A stretch of DNA of 64,000 nucleotides from Hibiscus mutabilis (GCA_019671005.1 CM033747.1:27989188-28053187); one strand, 5' to 3'; shown: positions 11,857-24,373, numbered from the stretch's first letter. Notes: generated by a model not told the origin, from the sequence alone. Numbers and translations: made by a program.

Positions 11857-12300
11857 AGGTTCTATATAGGAAAAGCCTATATTTTCAATCACTCGCAGCG
11901 AGAGGTTCTATATAGGAAGAACCCGTAACTCCAAGACTTCAAAAGCTAACAAGTTCTATATAGGAAGGACTTGCGGCTCTAGGATTTGAAGACTAGCAGT
12001 TCTATATAGGAAGGACTCCTAGTTGGAAGAATCCATCTGTGACACAAAAGGTTTTATATAGGAAAAACCCGCGTTGAAGGTGAAGAGTTCCATATAGGAA
12101 GGACTCCAAGCTTCACCATCTTAGAGTGAAAGGTTCTATATAGGAGAGACTCGTAACTCAAGGCTTCAGAACAAAAGGTTCTATATATGAGGGACCTATA
12201 GTTCCAAGATCAGAAGGTGAAAGAGTTCTACATAGGAAGAACTTACGAGCCTGAAGATTCAGCCAAGGAAAGCGGAGAGTTCTAGAAGAACACGTGATTC
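11857..12300 (+). repeat. Element A 3' UTR tandem hairpin array
   Basis: About nine or ten units of roughly 46 bp share the core TTCTATATAGGAA. In most units the bases on either side of the loop ATATAGGA are complementary: GGTTCT/AGAACC at 11904-11923, AAGTTCT/AGGACTT at 11951-11972, GGTTTT/AAAACC at 12050-12069, GAGTTC/GGACTC at 12085-12106 and AGTTCT/AGAACT at 12224-12243. The arms vary between units but remain paired. The spacers between hairpins are not conserved. Function is unknown. Confidence 0.75.
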
Positions 12301-12370
12301 CAAAGCCACAAACAGGGAAGTAGGACAAAAATGAGTGCTTATGATTTTTTTCTTTGTTCTCGTTTCACAA

Positions 12371-12391
12371 GAACAAGCAAAGAGGGGCAAC
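12371..12391 (+). other. Polypurine tract of element A
   Basis: The purine-rich GAACAAGCAAAGAGGGGCAA ends immediately before the 3' LTR and would prime plus-strand synthesis. The 40 bp around it are nearly identical in element B before both downstream LTRs, which supports its function. A stem TTGTTCT/AGAACAA lies immediately upstream and overlaps its first bases. Confidence 0.85.
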
Positions 12392-15300
12392 TGTAATCAC
12401 TCATTTTTTATCCGGTGTAAATATTGTATTAATTTATGTTAGTTTCATAATTAATATGTATTTGTTGCATGTATGCATGTTATATTATACTTTTATTATG
12501 CATATGTGATCAATGTGTATGTAAACCATGTGTGTGATGTGTTATGTATGCATTAGTAGTTATTATATTCATGTTTACATAAATTTACATGTGTGCTTTA
12601 TTAATGTCCTTATTGTTATTGGATGTATACGAATAAGTATTGCATGAGTTATATGTATTATTATTATGTATATTTGTATGCGAACGTGTTTTATCACAAT
12701 TATATGTATGTGTACGTAAGCATGTATATGTATGCTACATATGTATGTGTGTCCATGTATGTGTGTGCTTACATGTAAGTATATATTATTATTGTTGTTG
12801 TTATTATTATTATATGCATGTAACATATCTAAAATGTATAAAACCCATCTATAATAAACAGTCTACAGTCCAATAAATATATCACAGAGCCCGAATTGTG
12901 TATTACAAAACCCAGAGTTAAATTTTTACAATGCCCATTTCGGGCCCAAACCCTTAACTCATTTGATTAAGCTAAACCCTAACCCTATCTTTTTCGATGC
13001 GCAGCCCAATCTAGGCCATCAAATCAGATTTTGATCTAACGATCTAGATCGAAAGAAGACACCCTTCTAGCTGGCCGCGTGGGGACACGCACGGGCCGTC
13101 CATCTTCCACGCGTGCGTGCATCATACGCACAAGATTCTTCAGCTGCCATCTGCCACGTGTCACCGTCTCAAGCAATCCTACCACCCCACCATATGCAAT
13201 TTGGACCATCCGTGTATCAAAGCATTTCAGCCGTTGGATCAAATCTGATCCAACGGCCGAGAATCAATCTGACAGATCAAATCACTCCACCATGTCAGCC
13301 GTACAACCACCCTCACCGGTCGCTCACCAACCGGACGTGAGCGAGATATGAAAAAAGAAATGTTAGTGCCACAAAAATCAAATCAAATAAAAAATGGGCA
13401 TTTTTTATGTATGGGTTTTCTACAAAAAAAAAGGGGGGATATATACCAGATCTCAGTTTTTCTTGTATGAGATGAGTCATATTTGAAATAATAAAAAAAA
13501 GAAGGCCAAGAACAGAGTTTCTGTGGTAACTCCTTAGCTTTTTTCTCTCATCTCATGCATGCGTAAACCAAGAATCATATAGCAAAAAAATAAAAAGAAA
13601 TTTTTTTTTACCTGAGTTGGTTTGTGTCTCGCCGGCGACAAGCCCTAAAAGGGCGAGCCATATTTTTGTTTCAAAATACCAAGAGGGTTATGTTTCTCTT
13701 TTAGTTTCAAAACAAAAGAAAGTCTTTGTTTTCTGGAGTTTCGTTGTTAAGTCGCCACTGTCCGAGACGGCTGGAGGTGACCGTACGGCCGGACCTCACC
13801 TGAGACAGACTGAATGTGGCGGTGTAGGGTGGCTTTCAAATGGGTCTGGAGTTAGGGTTTGGAAATGTAGAGAGAATGGGGAGCTTTATTTGAGGGTTTT
13901 TTTTAAAAAAAGGTAAAAGTTTGAAATCTGGCTGGATTAATAGGATTTATAGAGTTTTAGTTTTTTTTAAACGGTCAAATTACCTCATAAATCATCCCGT
14001 ATTTCTGAAATTTTCAAAACGGTCTCGCCATTCAGTTTAATCGCAGTCTAGGTCCTTCTTTCATTTCAACCTCTTTTAATCTGATCCCTAAATTAAATCA
14101 AAATCAGCATTCGAAGGGGAAATTACACCTTAAGGGTCCCCGCGTTTTGGGAGTTTTCAAACTGATCTTGCCACATGGGTTTATTACAAGTTTGATCCTT
14201 CTAAGTTTCTTTCAGTTTACAATCTCACCCCAAAATTTTATATTTATTACTTTAATTTATGTCATTCCGTTTGCATCTCTTTTCGTTTCAGTCCCTTCTT
14301 ACTGTTTAAAATATTTATGTAACGTATCTCTTTAGTTTGTTTGCTTTTTTGTATGTTTTCATATTTATGTTGCCATGTTCCATCGTTTTAATTTATTTGT
14401 TCGAGTTATATGTTTGTTTTTATTTATGATGTGTTTAATTTAACTCGTACGTTCATGTCTATGTTAGCTTGTTTTTAGTTTGTTCCTCATTGTACATTAT
14501 GATATAAGTTAATAGCTTGTTAATCGTGTTATTTATGTTTTATATTTTGTTTTTTTTTTATGTATATAGGTTGACTTTGTTATGTTTAATTATGCATTCT
14601 TTTATACACGTATCATCATGCAAATGTGATTAGGTCACGACAAGTAAATGTTGGTTTTTATGTTTGCTTTATCTCTAGGTTACATGTTAGTATGCTTTTT
14701 GTTTGTTTCATTTATTTGTGATAATATGTTCTTTTGTGCTTTTTAATTTGTTCATTCATTGTACGTATGCATGTTTTAGGTATTGTTTTAGCTTCTTTGT
14801 ATATAGCATACTTTTGTTTGTTAATATAAATTTCCATATCCTTTTTGTTGTTTTTAGGCTATATGTTAGTGTTGCATTATTTATCGTATTTAAATGGCAT
14901 GTTAGGTTGTAGGTGTAAATTTTGTTATATGATAGAAATCAAGCATTAGTTTTTCATGTTAGCATGTTGTCATATATTCTAGCATTACGTGTCATGCATG
15001 TCATGTATATACTATATTGGTGTCTTAATGTTTTTAAGCATATTAGAGTCAATTATTTTAGTTTTAGAAGTATGTTTCTTTCTTGTTTATGTTCATCTTT
15101 GTTTTTATTTCTTCATAGTAGGTTATGTTTTTTATGTACTTCTTTATTTAATTTTGTAAAATTCATGTGTTTATGTTTTTTAGTACCATGCATGTAATTT
15201 GTGTCATATGTCAAGTGTTAAGTTTTTATGCTAGTATGTTACTTTGATTTATTAGTTTAGCATCATTTCCTATATGTCATGCATTTGTGGCATTTGTGAT

Positions 15301-15938
15301 TTATAGGTTCAAACATGCTAGGATTAATAACTTAGTCTTGAAAGTATGTTTTTGTTTATGCCCATGCTTTGTTGTTATTATAATATGTTAGGTTTTATGT
15401 CCATGTGTTTAATTATTTTTATTTATTTTGTAATATTCATATTTTATGTTTTAATATCATATCAATGTAAATTGTATGTTTTATATTTTGTTTTTTCAAG
15501 TTGCATTTCAGAATATAAATTGTCAATGGGGTGCCCTTTTATCCGAGCGTAAACGGGGCCAGTATCAGGATTAGTGATGGTGGTTGGGCGTTTACCCTCG
15601 GATAACGGGGCCTTTAAAATCTACTCGCACTTATAATTTAATCGTCACTTTAATCTGGAAAATTTAATATTAATAAAGCGATAATTATAAAAATATCAAT
15701 TTTGGGCGGTGTGGGGGTGTTCATCCTTCCCCATCTGTAACCGACTCCCGAACCCAACAGTTTTCAAATCTCTGGTTTTATAGTGTCCGGCCTACCTAAG
15801 TGGCCGGTGGCGACTCCATTTTTTAAAATAAAATACGATTTTTCTAAAATGCCACGGAATAAATGTTTTAATACCCGAAAGACCCCAAATATACTTAAAA
15901 CCTCGTTTTTTAGCGAACATAGAAGAAAGATCGCTACA
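12392..15938 (+). repeat. Element A 3' LTR, 3.5 kb
   Basis: It starts TGTAATCACTC after the polypurine tract and ends CGCTACA at 15938. The last 300 bp match the 5' LTR at the window start. The block 15520-15630 (GGTGCCCTTTTATCCGAGCG and onward) is shared with the LTRs of B and E, showing one family. The middle is AT-rich with TATGT/ATGTA runs (12560-12830) and poor in long ORFs. A hairpin CCGGCC/GGCCGG (15787-15807) is followed by a copy of the first ten PBS bases at 15808-15817. The next five bases, GTCGT, would be the right target-site duplication, but the left one is outside the window. Confidence 0.88.
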
Positions 15939-16330
15939 GTCGTGAGACAATTTTTGGCCGTCGTCTTTTGCCATCCAAGAACCTTAATATTTTCCAATTT
16001 CAAGCCAAAATTACTTAAATCTACCCCGTTCAACAGAGCCACCCGTCTGCGCCCCTAAAACTATCCGTAAACCGCCCTTCTTCAACTCCAACGAGCAAAA
16101 ATCCTAAACTTCCCGGCGACCACAAAGATAAGCCTCTCCACTTATTTTTCTTTTATGTTTTTTTTCGTATTTATGCTTCGATCTAATCTATTTTTCATTC
16201 ATCTTTACAGAAATTAAAAGATAAAAAAAGATGTACCTTCTAGTAGTTGAAATGGCGATTCCAGCATCTCTCACGGCGTCCTATCGTCTCTTCAATGACT
16301 TTTTCATTCCCGAGGTGAGCTCTATTTCTC
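15939..16330 (+). other. Flanking DNA with a possible host exon fragment
   Basis: Directly after the A insertion the sequence is less AT-rich and looks like a plant 5' leader. From 16231 an ATG frame is open, including MAIPASLTASYRLFNDFFIPE, and reaches GAG|GTGAGC at 16313, a good splice-donor consensus. A TTTACAG acceptor-like site precedes it at about 16209. I do not recognise the protein and no following exon is evident. It may be a gene relic cut off by the insertion, or chance. Confidence 0.2.
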
Positions 16331-16960
16331 TCTCACACTTTCCCTTTTTTAATTGAGTGATTATTACTTCAATTATTGCCTATAATTAATCTTTATCTCC
16401 CCTCACTATTTATTGTGATAGTGACCTCAGCTGACATCACGTGAAGCCGACTGTTGGGTAACAAAATCACAATCCGCGCGAAGAGTTTTTGGACAAAGGG
16501 TGTGTGACACGTGTCAAAATGGGCAGAAAAAAAGAATATATGTGTTTGTTGGGCTGGTTTATCCAAAAATAGGTTGTAGATTGGGTGTATACAACTGTTA
16601 AGAATAAATTTGGGCCTGTATATCATTTATTTGGGCTTTTGGTTATGTAATGGACATTTAAAAGGATTTTGGACTCATATTAGATATTTAATTTGGGTTT
16701 TTAGATTATTTATTTACTTATAAGAGAAATATTATATATACACTAGCTCGGGTAAAATTCGGGTATTAAAGTAACACTAATGATGATTTTGCACAAAATA
16801 ATATTTTGGAGACCAAAACAGGAAATATTTTAGTGACCGATGGTAACGTTTACCTTTTTTTAAAAGTTTGAGGGCATAAAACTGCCTTAGACCTTTAATA
16901 AATAATTGTTTAATTTCTTCATATTGTCATTTAAATAGAGGTGGCAAACTGACCTGAGAT
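16331..16960. other. Unassigned AT-rich intergenic DNA
   Basis: I see no coding frame, no RNA gene and no clear terminal repeats. It contains an ACGTG-type motif near 16438 and a GACACGTGTC palindrome near 16506, of the kind bound by plant bZIP or bHLH factors, but no gene to which they could belong. Confidence 0.4.
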
Positions 16961-17450
16961 CCAAACCGATTTTATCCGATCCATGACTCGATATTGACCC
17001 GAACTTGATCCAAAACCCAAAACAAACCAAATCGAATCGAAAGCGGCCCAATTTTTAGTTAAACCGATATGGACTCGAACTTATTTTCAACCGTACCGAA
17101 AGCAACCCGAAATAAAGAAAAGATGTTAAAATAAATAAAGAAAGATTTGATGTGAATTGTCGCACAACTCGCCAAAAAGTCAAATATACTGGCTATATAA
17201 AGCCATATATGGGTGTAAAAAACTAATCCAACCTGAAATCCCAACTGAAACAGACCGATCTCCTATTGAACCGATATTAACCCGACCCGATATCAATCAA
17301 CCCAAAAAGCAACCGAACCGATGTGATCCAACCCGACCCAACCAAATTACCATAGACCCGAATTAAAACGAACTAGACCAGATCCGATCCAAACCGAAAC
17401 CAAATGTAGTCAAAATCGAACTAGACTAGACCCAAACGACCCATTTGCAT
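16961..17450. repeat. Degenerate CCGA/CCCGA-rich repeat
   Basis: Short units around CCGAACC, ACCCGA and CCGATAT recur irregularly for about 480 bp (for example 17020-17110 and 17225-17430). Such low-complexity tracts are common dispersed repeats in dicot genomes. No transposon termini could be identified. Confidence 0.5.
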
Positions 17451-19590
17451 CCTTTAAATTTAAATAAAGGGTATATTTGTTTTTGCCCTCTAAAAATAAA
17501 GTATATTGATGTTTAAATCCTTAGCATCGGTTTAAAATTAAAGTGGGATATTGACAATCATGATTTATAAACACTTATAATCTCAAACCCTGTCACTCTA
17601 TTTTTTTTACTTCGTCCTTGATTGATAAACAAAGAAAGTGGATCTTGCTAGTCAAGAGTCATAGTATTGATTAATCTTACAGAGACGGATGCGGGATTTC
17701 ATATTTAGGGTGTAAAATTTTATAAAACTATATTAAAAATTTAAGGGTATAGAATTAGTCATCAATAGAAAAATACTTAAACTATATGAGAATTTAAAAT
17801 TTTTATAGATGTCACCTCCCTAGCATAGACGAAGCTATGTAAGGTTTGGGAGAGCTGTTGCCCTCCCTTTTTCCTTTTGATAGAATAGTATAGTATTTAG
17901 TTTATTTATAATTTAAATATTAGTCAATTAAGGTCTTTACGCCCTCCTAATATCTGATTCTAGCTCCGTCCTTGCTCTCAAACACTCTCTCAATCCATTC
18001 CTACTTATCGGAAATTGTCCGGTCTGTCACGGCAACATGCATGCATGTATCGGGTCTCTCCGACGAGATTCGATACCATGATTTGAGTGCAAAAAAACAA
18101 AGCACAATTTCGTTGTCAAGAAAACAAAAGATTTCCATCTGTGCAATGACCGTGACCATACGGTAACCCTAAAACATCACGAGAAAAATAAGACACCAAC
18201 CAATGTATGTATTTGGTTAGGGTTTCATTGCCCGTCTTTGTTTATTCACATGAAAATATGAATAAATTCAATGTTTCCATACATTTAATTATTTATTACA
18301 ATTATCAATAGGCTCACCCTCCATGTCATGAAGATTCATGCATTCTTTCCAGGATTTGGACTTTATAATAACCCCCTCTCTGATCACGTGATGAGAGTTG
18401 GTACATGTTTAATCACCTTAAAGGCAAGGAAAGCAATGGTTTAACTATTTATCCAACGACTCGAATTAAACGTATTAAAAATTAGAATAATTTCGAATAT
18501 GATTTACATACAGTGAGACTCGAAAGTTGAATAAATCCTTTAATCAACTTATTTGTAATTTGAGATGTGTATTTAAAATAGGGTTAGATGTCAAGTTGAT
18601 TTTGTAATGTATGATGCAATGGGCAATAATACTGTGCACTTTTTTTTTCATTTAAATGTTAGATAATTTTTTTAACGAGGTTAATATTGTTACTTTTATT
18701 CGAATCCAATAAAATCTATTTTTAAAAAAAATATATATGCCACCACACAAACGAAATTGTCGGTTCATGGCTTTAAACGACATTCAATTTGCTCTCATCT
18801 TCCTATTAATATTACCCCTATTTATTACCAGTTATCAACAACCTCAAAACAATCTCCACCTAAATAATCTAAATTCGAAATCATTTCAACAAATAACTCA
18901 AAATAACCTAAAACCGAATGTATTTAAAATAAAATTAAATATATATTTGATATCTAAACAAATCACTTTCTTCCGAGTTAATACCTAAAAATCAAACTCG
19001 AAAAATTAAAATTCAAAATAAGTGAATAAAAACCGAATCTCGAGGCCGAAAAGGGGAGACAAGAGGATGAAGGCACGAGTCGATTCACAGATGTGGGAGA
19101 TCGTTTTGTTCCCACTCCCCGAGAAGGACAGCTCAAGGCCACGCGTACGGTCAAGCTAAAGCTACCTAAACAAAAGTAGACACGTTGAGGTCGTGTCCGT
19201 ACATTAATATCTATATAACTGGATTATACAATTTTATACATCGTTTATATCATTCATATATCTTCTCTTTTTATAAATTATTGGATGTTGAACCCAACAA
19301 ATAATTTTAGTGAAAAAAAAGATTAATATTTATTATAAAAGATTTGATTCGAATAATTTTATTTATAAGATATGTACATTATAAATAATTAAAAAATATA
19401 AATAGATATTATTTAAGAATCACTTTAAAATTATTCAAAAAAATTATTAGAGGTTGAATGTTTTTAGTCATTAATTATGAAGGTTGAATGTTTTTAATCA
19501 TTAATTAAGTTTTTAATTAATATTTAAATAAATAATTGACAAATGTAAAATATATTTCGGAAATAAATATACAAAAACGGCCCAAGCTCG
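17451..19590. other. Unassigned intergenic DNA
   Basis: About 2.1 kb of AT-rich DNA lie here. The longest frames (about 60-80 codons near 17972 and 18737) show no domain or codon bias and are treated as chance. A slightly GC-richer block at 19030-19200 has no recognised content. Confidence 0.4.
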
Positions 19591-19591
19591 A

Positions 19592-19912
19592 GAGGCGGAT
19601 CTTAGTTGTGCCTAGGGGAAAATTTAAATTACACACCTAAAATATTTTAGAAATTTTAATTAGACTCTTTAAAATTTATTATAAAATTTTCATTAATTTT
19701 TAATTTGTTTTAAATATTTTTATTAAGTTCCCTCAAACTGTTAAACTTTTTATTAAGTCTCTTAAATTTCTTTGAAAATTTTAATTAGACCCTCAATATT
19801 TTAAAACAAATTCTCATCGAATCCTTAAAATTTTCAAAAATTTTGATTAGACCTTCAAAAAACTTAAAAATTTTGATTGAGTGCCCCTAACTATCACACT
19901 AAGATCTGCTCC
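19592..19912. mobile_element. MITE-like element with imperfect inverted ends
   Basis: The left end GGCGGATCTTAGTTGTG is nearly the reverse complement of the right end CACACTAAGATCTGCTCC, with one gap and two mismatches, over about 320 bp. The interior consists of diverged short repeats of an AAAATTTTAATTAGACCCTC type. No target-site duplication is clear. It could be a small DNA transposon or a decayed repeat. Confidence 0.4.
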
Positions 19913-20775
19913 TGCCAAGACAATATTTAAACATTAATAATATAAATAATAGATTAAATATAATAGATTAAATACTAAATCATATATATATACATACACA
20001 CGTATACATATTAATTTGTTGTTACTTTAGGACTGTGTTGAGCCTGTTTCTGATTCTTATTGTCGATTGACTATATTCTCCACTCCCGACAAATGGTGTT
20101 TTGAAATTATATAACAATTTTTAGTTTAATATAATTTTAAATGAATAATCAAAATATTTCTTGTGAAAATGGAAATATGGCTTGATAATATAACAATTTT
20201 AGTACTTGAAGCTTATACATTCTATTAGTTTGGTATTGAATATTTTAACCCTTCATATTTAAAACTTTTGATACTACCCCACAAACAATCACTTTATTAC
20301 TGGACACAACTAACGAACTAATGGGGAAAAAACTCATTATGACACTAAAAATATTTGTTAGTAGATACAATCACTTCATTAATTGAACTTTTAAATATGA
20401 ATAGTTAAATTTATTAATTATTTTAAATTATGATTAAATTAATAGAATATATAAATTTTATGAACTAAAATTATTATTATATCAAATCAATTAGATGCCG
20501 ATTTTAATTCTAACGACTAAATGAAATTTATAACAAAATTTTAATGAAATGACTATATTGTAATTTTAAAAAATATATATATAATAAAAATTTCACCGAC
20601 ATGCATTATTAGTTAAAGTTTGCATGTCCTAGTACTTGAAGACATCTCTCCTTTTTGAAATTAGATTCCATATTCAGTTTATATAAGATAATCCATCAAT
20701 TATTGTAGTTAGTCACGGTTGTTTTTACTATAAAATTAGATTGACTTGTACGTGAGGAGATTTCTATTTTAGTTT

Positions 20776-21780
20776 TTGTTGAAATATTACTTTTGATATT
20801 ATTTTGAAGAAAAATGTTTTTGTACTTAAACTAATTTGTAATATTTTAAAAGTCCATGAACTTGAAAAATATGTTTGAAATGTTTTCAAAAGATTTTTGA
20901 CATGTTCTAAAATGATTTTAAATAGCCAAAGTATCAAAAATTTGCCCTGAGTACCAGTACATATGTCCTCGTACCGATACCCAGAGTGCTCGTACCGGTA
21001 CGAATTCTTGAGTATCAATACGCCCCTTTGTCCCCGAATTTTGTCAAATTCCAGTAGCCAATATCAGTACAAATACGACTTAGAATGTATCGATACGTGA
21101 GGGTGATACTGATACGCGAGGGTGCGTACCGATACGTTTGTATAGCGTACCAATACCGCTGTGTTATAAATGCTCCAATGGCTATTTTTCTTAAGAACAG
21201 ATACGATACCGGTCCCCGCGTACCGATATCGAAGAGTCCAGAACTGTATTTATTGCAGGAAATAAAGACTCCAACGGCTCCAAACCAACCCCAACAGCTA
21301 GTAACGGTCATGAACACATTAGAGGGTTTAAAAGACTCAATCAAGCAGCCATGGATATACAAGAAACATCAAGCCAACATTCTATGATTAAGAAAAATGT
21401 TTTGTGCTTTTCATTGTCATTTTCTTTGTAGAACACACTTGTGAGCTTAATTGTCATATATGCTCAAATGTTAGATTTTGGGTGAGAGCTTAATTGTACA
21501 AACATTATACCTTGTGAGAGTTTTCTTGTTTGCTATTTGTTTTTCTCTTGTAAGAGAGGGTTTTCTCGAAGCTTTGGGGTATAAGCTTTGAGGTTGTAAA
21601 TGTTTCCTCTTGAACCTAGAAAAATGGAAGAAATTCATAGTGAATTTAGGAAAATCCTTAGTGGAAAGCTAAGATAGTGGATATAGAGCTTGGTTAGAAG
21701 CTTGGACCACTATAAATCCGTGTATCTAATTTTTAAATTGCATTACTTCCACCACTATCACTCAAAAACCAATTCACCCC
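20776..21780 (+). mobile_element. Retroelement LTR-like fragment inside copy 1
   Basis: This 1-kb block is missing from the second copy of the duplication. It carries about ten variants of GTACCGATAC-type decamers (20955-21240) and ends with CCAATTCACCCCCTCTTTGC. That ending is like the 3' ends of Copia LTRs of the SIRE/Maximus type, which usually precede a TGGTATCAGAGC primer-binding site; no such site is seen here. The assignment rests on that ending only. Confidence 0.35.
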
Positions 21781-21834
21781 CTCTTTGCTATCTCGGTTGA
21801 TTGTCGATCCTCCCTACAGTTTTGTTCATCAAAA

Positions 21835-22060
21835 TAAGGCACTAAGTCAAAAAATATCATCAATATTTAATTGAGTAGTCATTTTAACCTTTATTTTTTT
21901 AATCCATTTAATCTCAACGTTTCATTTTGGGTTAAAATGACCCTTTGCGGATGAAAATTGTTAGTTAACTAAAGGTAAATAACTTGAAATTACATGACAA
22001 ACCTACATAGAAGTGCACATTGACATGACAGTGCCATATCGACAAATATGCTGATTTAAA
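21835..22060 (+). mobile_element. Half of a fold-back MITE (left arm), copy 1
   Basis: This matches the left arm of the long-inverted-repeat element seen whole at 36043-36500 in copy 2. In copy 1 the right arm is deleted: the sequence jumps from the AGTCAAAAATA motif to the ATAAACCATACA that lies beyond the element in copy 2. Confidence 0.65.
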
Positions 22061-22921
22061 AGAATGGCACATCAGTCAAAAATATAAACCATACATAGGG
22101 TTTAAGGTAAAGAAAAAAGCCAAAGATAAAACAACAGTCGCTGAGAGTAGGGGTGAACAATATTTGATTTAACTCAAAAAAGGTCGAATTTTGAGTTGAG
22201 TTATTCAGCTTTTTTAGTTGAATTACTCAAATACTTTGATTTTTTTAGTTATAGTCGAGTTGATTCTTAAATTTTGAATAATATGAATAAACCAAAATTT
22301 AAATTTCTGCAAATACTACTGATATTTTTGAACTTTTTTAAATTGGTTAGAAGTTACAAAAATAAAATATAAAATAACTGTTCCAAAACGATAAATTTTA
22401 GGCTTTAAACAAATAAATTGTTAAAACTAAAGAAACTTTTTTTTCTCTTGTTTTGTTTTAAAAGAATTTTCGAAGATATCTAAATTTATGTGATTTAATT
22501 TAGAATTTACTCATATTATTGACAAGATTTTAATTCGACCTAATTTTTAGTTTAAATGGAACAAATTTATTTGATTTGAATTCTATTTCACTCCATTCAA
22601 TTTAAAAATATTAAATTGAAATACAATATTAAAATATAATTTGACAACTTATTAAATTTATTTATTTTTATTTGATAACACAACGTGCTTGTAACAATCA
22701 TTTGCTTCAAAACTACAAATGTTTACTTCCTAGTGGCATTTTATTTATTTATTTATTTTTGTATGGGAGACATATAACTTCATTAAAGAGGGAAAATGAT
22801 GAAAATAGATAAAATGGCCAAGCTAAAAATAAATAAAGAAATTAAATTTATTATTACCCTTGAATATGACTTAATGATCAATTTACATTAGAACAAATTC
22901 TCCAATGCTAAAGCATATATT

Positions 22922-23990
22922 TTTTGATATGCAAGTATGATTTTATTGATGGGAAAATCATACATTAATATATCATCATGGGCCTCGTTAAAAACCTTAT
23001 AAACCTAAAATGGAAGAAAAGAACTATGATAATATTGATAGGAATCAACACGACATAAAAGGCTCGAAACCGAGTACACAGTGGAATATACTGAACAAAA
23101 AACCAAATGAAAGCCACACAGCCAAGCACACCACGTCCCAGGGAAAGAATCAAATGCACCAATCCACAATCGGACAATACCCATATCAAATTCGAAACAA
23201 TCAAAAACAATCCACAATGGGCCAACACCTCCAATACAACACCAATCTAAAACATTGCTGTGAAGCAGGAATCACGCGCCCCTGAGCTAAAACATCCGTT
23301 AGGGATTTGCCACACGATTTCACTCATTAATTGCAATGTCGAGTGGTCCGACAGCCCTTTCAGAAAATTCTATACCGGTAAATCTTTAAATCTATCAAAT
23401 CCACTCCCCCATTACCAGAAAATAATCCAACCTGCTACATCTATTTCCCGAGCCAAACCATGTAAATGATGAAACTCTACAAAATTAGACATGCCTCGCA
23501 CATCACCCACACATTCACATCTTTCCTCTATTGATTTAACCGTATTAAATTCACCCCTAAGCACCACGGTACCGAAACTTGTGCCAGTGTCGAAGACAAC
23601 AACTCCCAAACCGCACCTTGACGATCAACCATGCATGGATAACACAGTCTGAACATTCACCGCTTCCAACTTCGTTGCTTGTAAAAACGCCACATCGCAT
23701 TGGTATCATCTCAACATCAGGACAATCTCTTCATCGCAATCTTCTATTGTTCTTTCTCATGACTTTCAAGTATTCGCGCTATATCCTTCACAATGTTTTC
23801 CTTATTCCCAATCGTCGAAGCCCAAAGAAATTTACCCAAATCAAGCGTTGCACGTGCCTCTCTCAAGATCGCTAGTTGTCGTGCCAAAAAAGAATTGCTT
23901 GCTATCTCCTGCTCCTTCGGTTGATTCTTTCTTGGTCGACCACGCCCTCTCTTTTTCAATTGTTCATTGCCACGATCCAATGGTAAAGTA
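22922..23990 (-). pseudogene. Collapsed LINE (non-LTR retrotransposon)
   Basis: Read on the minus strand, 23980-23744 encodes KKRGRGRPRKN followed by LGKFLWASTIGNKENIVKDIARILE. This resembles the region just upstream of the endonuclease in plant L1-type LINEs. Endonuclease pieces follow: a GEFNTVKSIEER motif near 23545-23510 and GLSDHSTLQLM near 23358-23325. About 100-150 bp later the sequence becomes the typical LINE 3' end (TTTTTAACGAGGC, AATAAAATCATAC) ending near 22922. The reverse transcriptase is absent, so this is an internally deleted relic with frameshifts. Confidence 0.7.
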
Positions 23991-24249
23991 TATTAGTGCG
24001 TGAGATCTAGTGATTGGCCTACTGGTTAGTGTAACATCATTTGAATGAATTATCGAAATTGAGTTAAATTTTTTATTAGGCTTTAGCTAATTAATTAGTT
24101 CTGGAAATTTACCGTGGCTAATATTTTTGGAAAATATTTTTAATGAGTTTGTTAAAGGATGAAATTGAGTTTGAGAAATTTTAAATGAGTCAATTTAATA
24201 TTAAATAAAATAGTGACAATATTACAAGAGTTGTAAAATTTTAAATAAG
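23991..24249. other. AT-rich spacer between LINE relic and duplication copy 2
   Basis: About 260 bp of AT-rich DNA have no recognisable feature. They mark the junction between the LINE 5' side and the start of the second copy of the duplicated segment. Confidence 0.5.
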
Positions 24250-24373
24250 TTTTATGGACTAAAATTATTATTTTATCAAACCAATTAGACGCCGATTTTA
24301 ATTCTAACGACTAAATGACATTTATAACAAAATTTTAATGAAACGACTATATTGTAATTTTTTAAAAATATAT
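24250..24373 (+). repeat. Duplication copy 2, left part
   Basis: This matches 20455-20580 of copy 1. It is interrupted at 24373 by element B and resumes at 35732. The last five bases, TATAT, are repeated directly after element B and form the target-site duplication. Confidence 0.88.

Larger units (their letters stand above)
20455..23154 (+). repeat. 2.7-kb segmental duplication, copy 1
   Basis: This segment matches 24250-24373 plus 35737-37825, once element B is removed, over most of its length at roughly 90 percent by eye. Three structural differences are visible. Copy 1 has about 1 kb (20776-21780) absent from copy 2. Copy 2 has about 415 bp (36290-36703) absent from copy 1. Small indels are scattered throughout. 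It contains no gene; its right end is the 3' end of a LINE. Confidence 0.88.

Noticed and set aside
12972..12987. Telomere-like AAACCCTAACCCTA motif in the LTR of A
   Set aside because: Only two units; such motifs are common in plant promoters and do not indicate a telomere.
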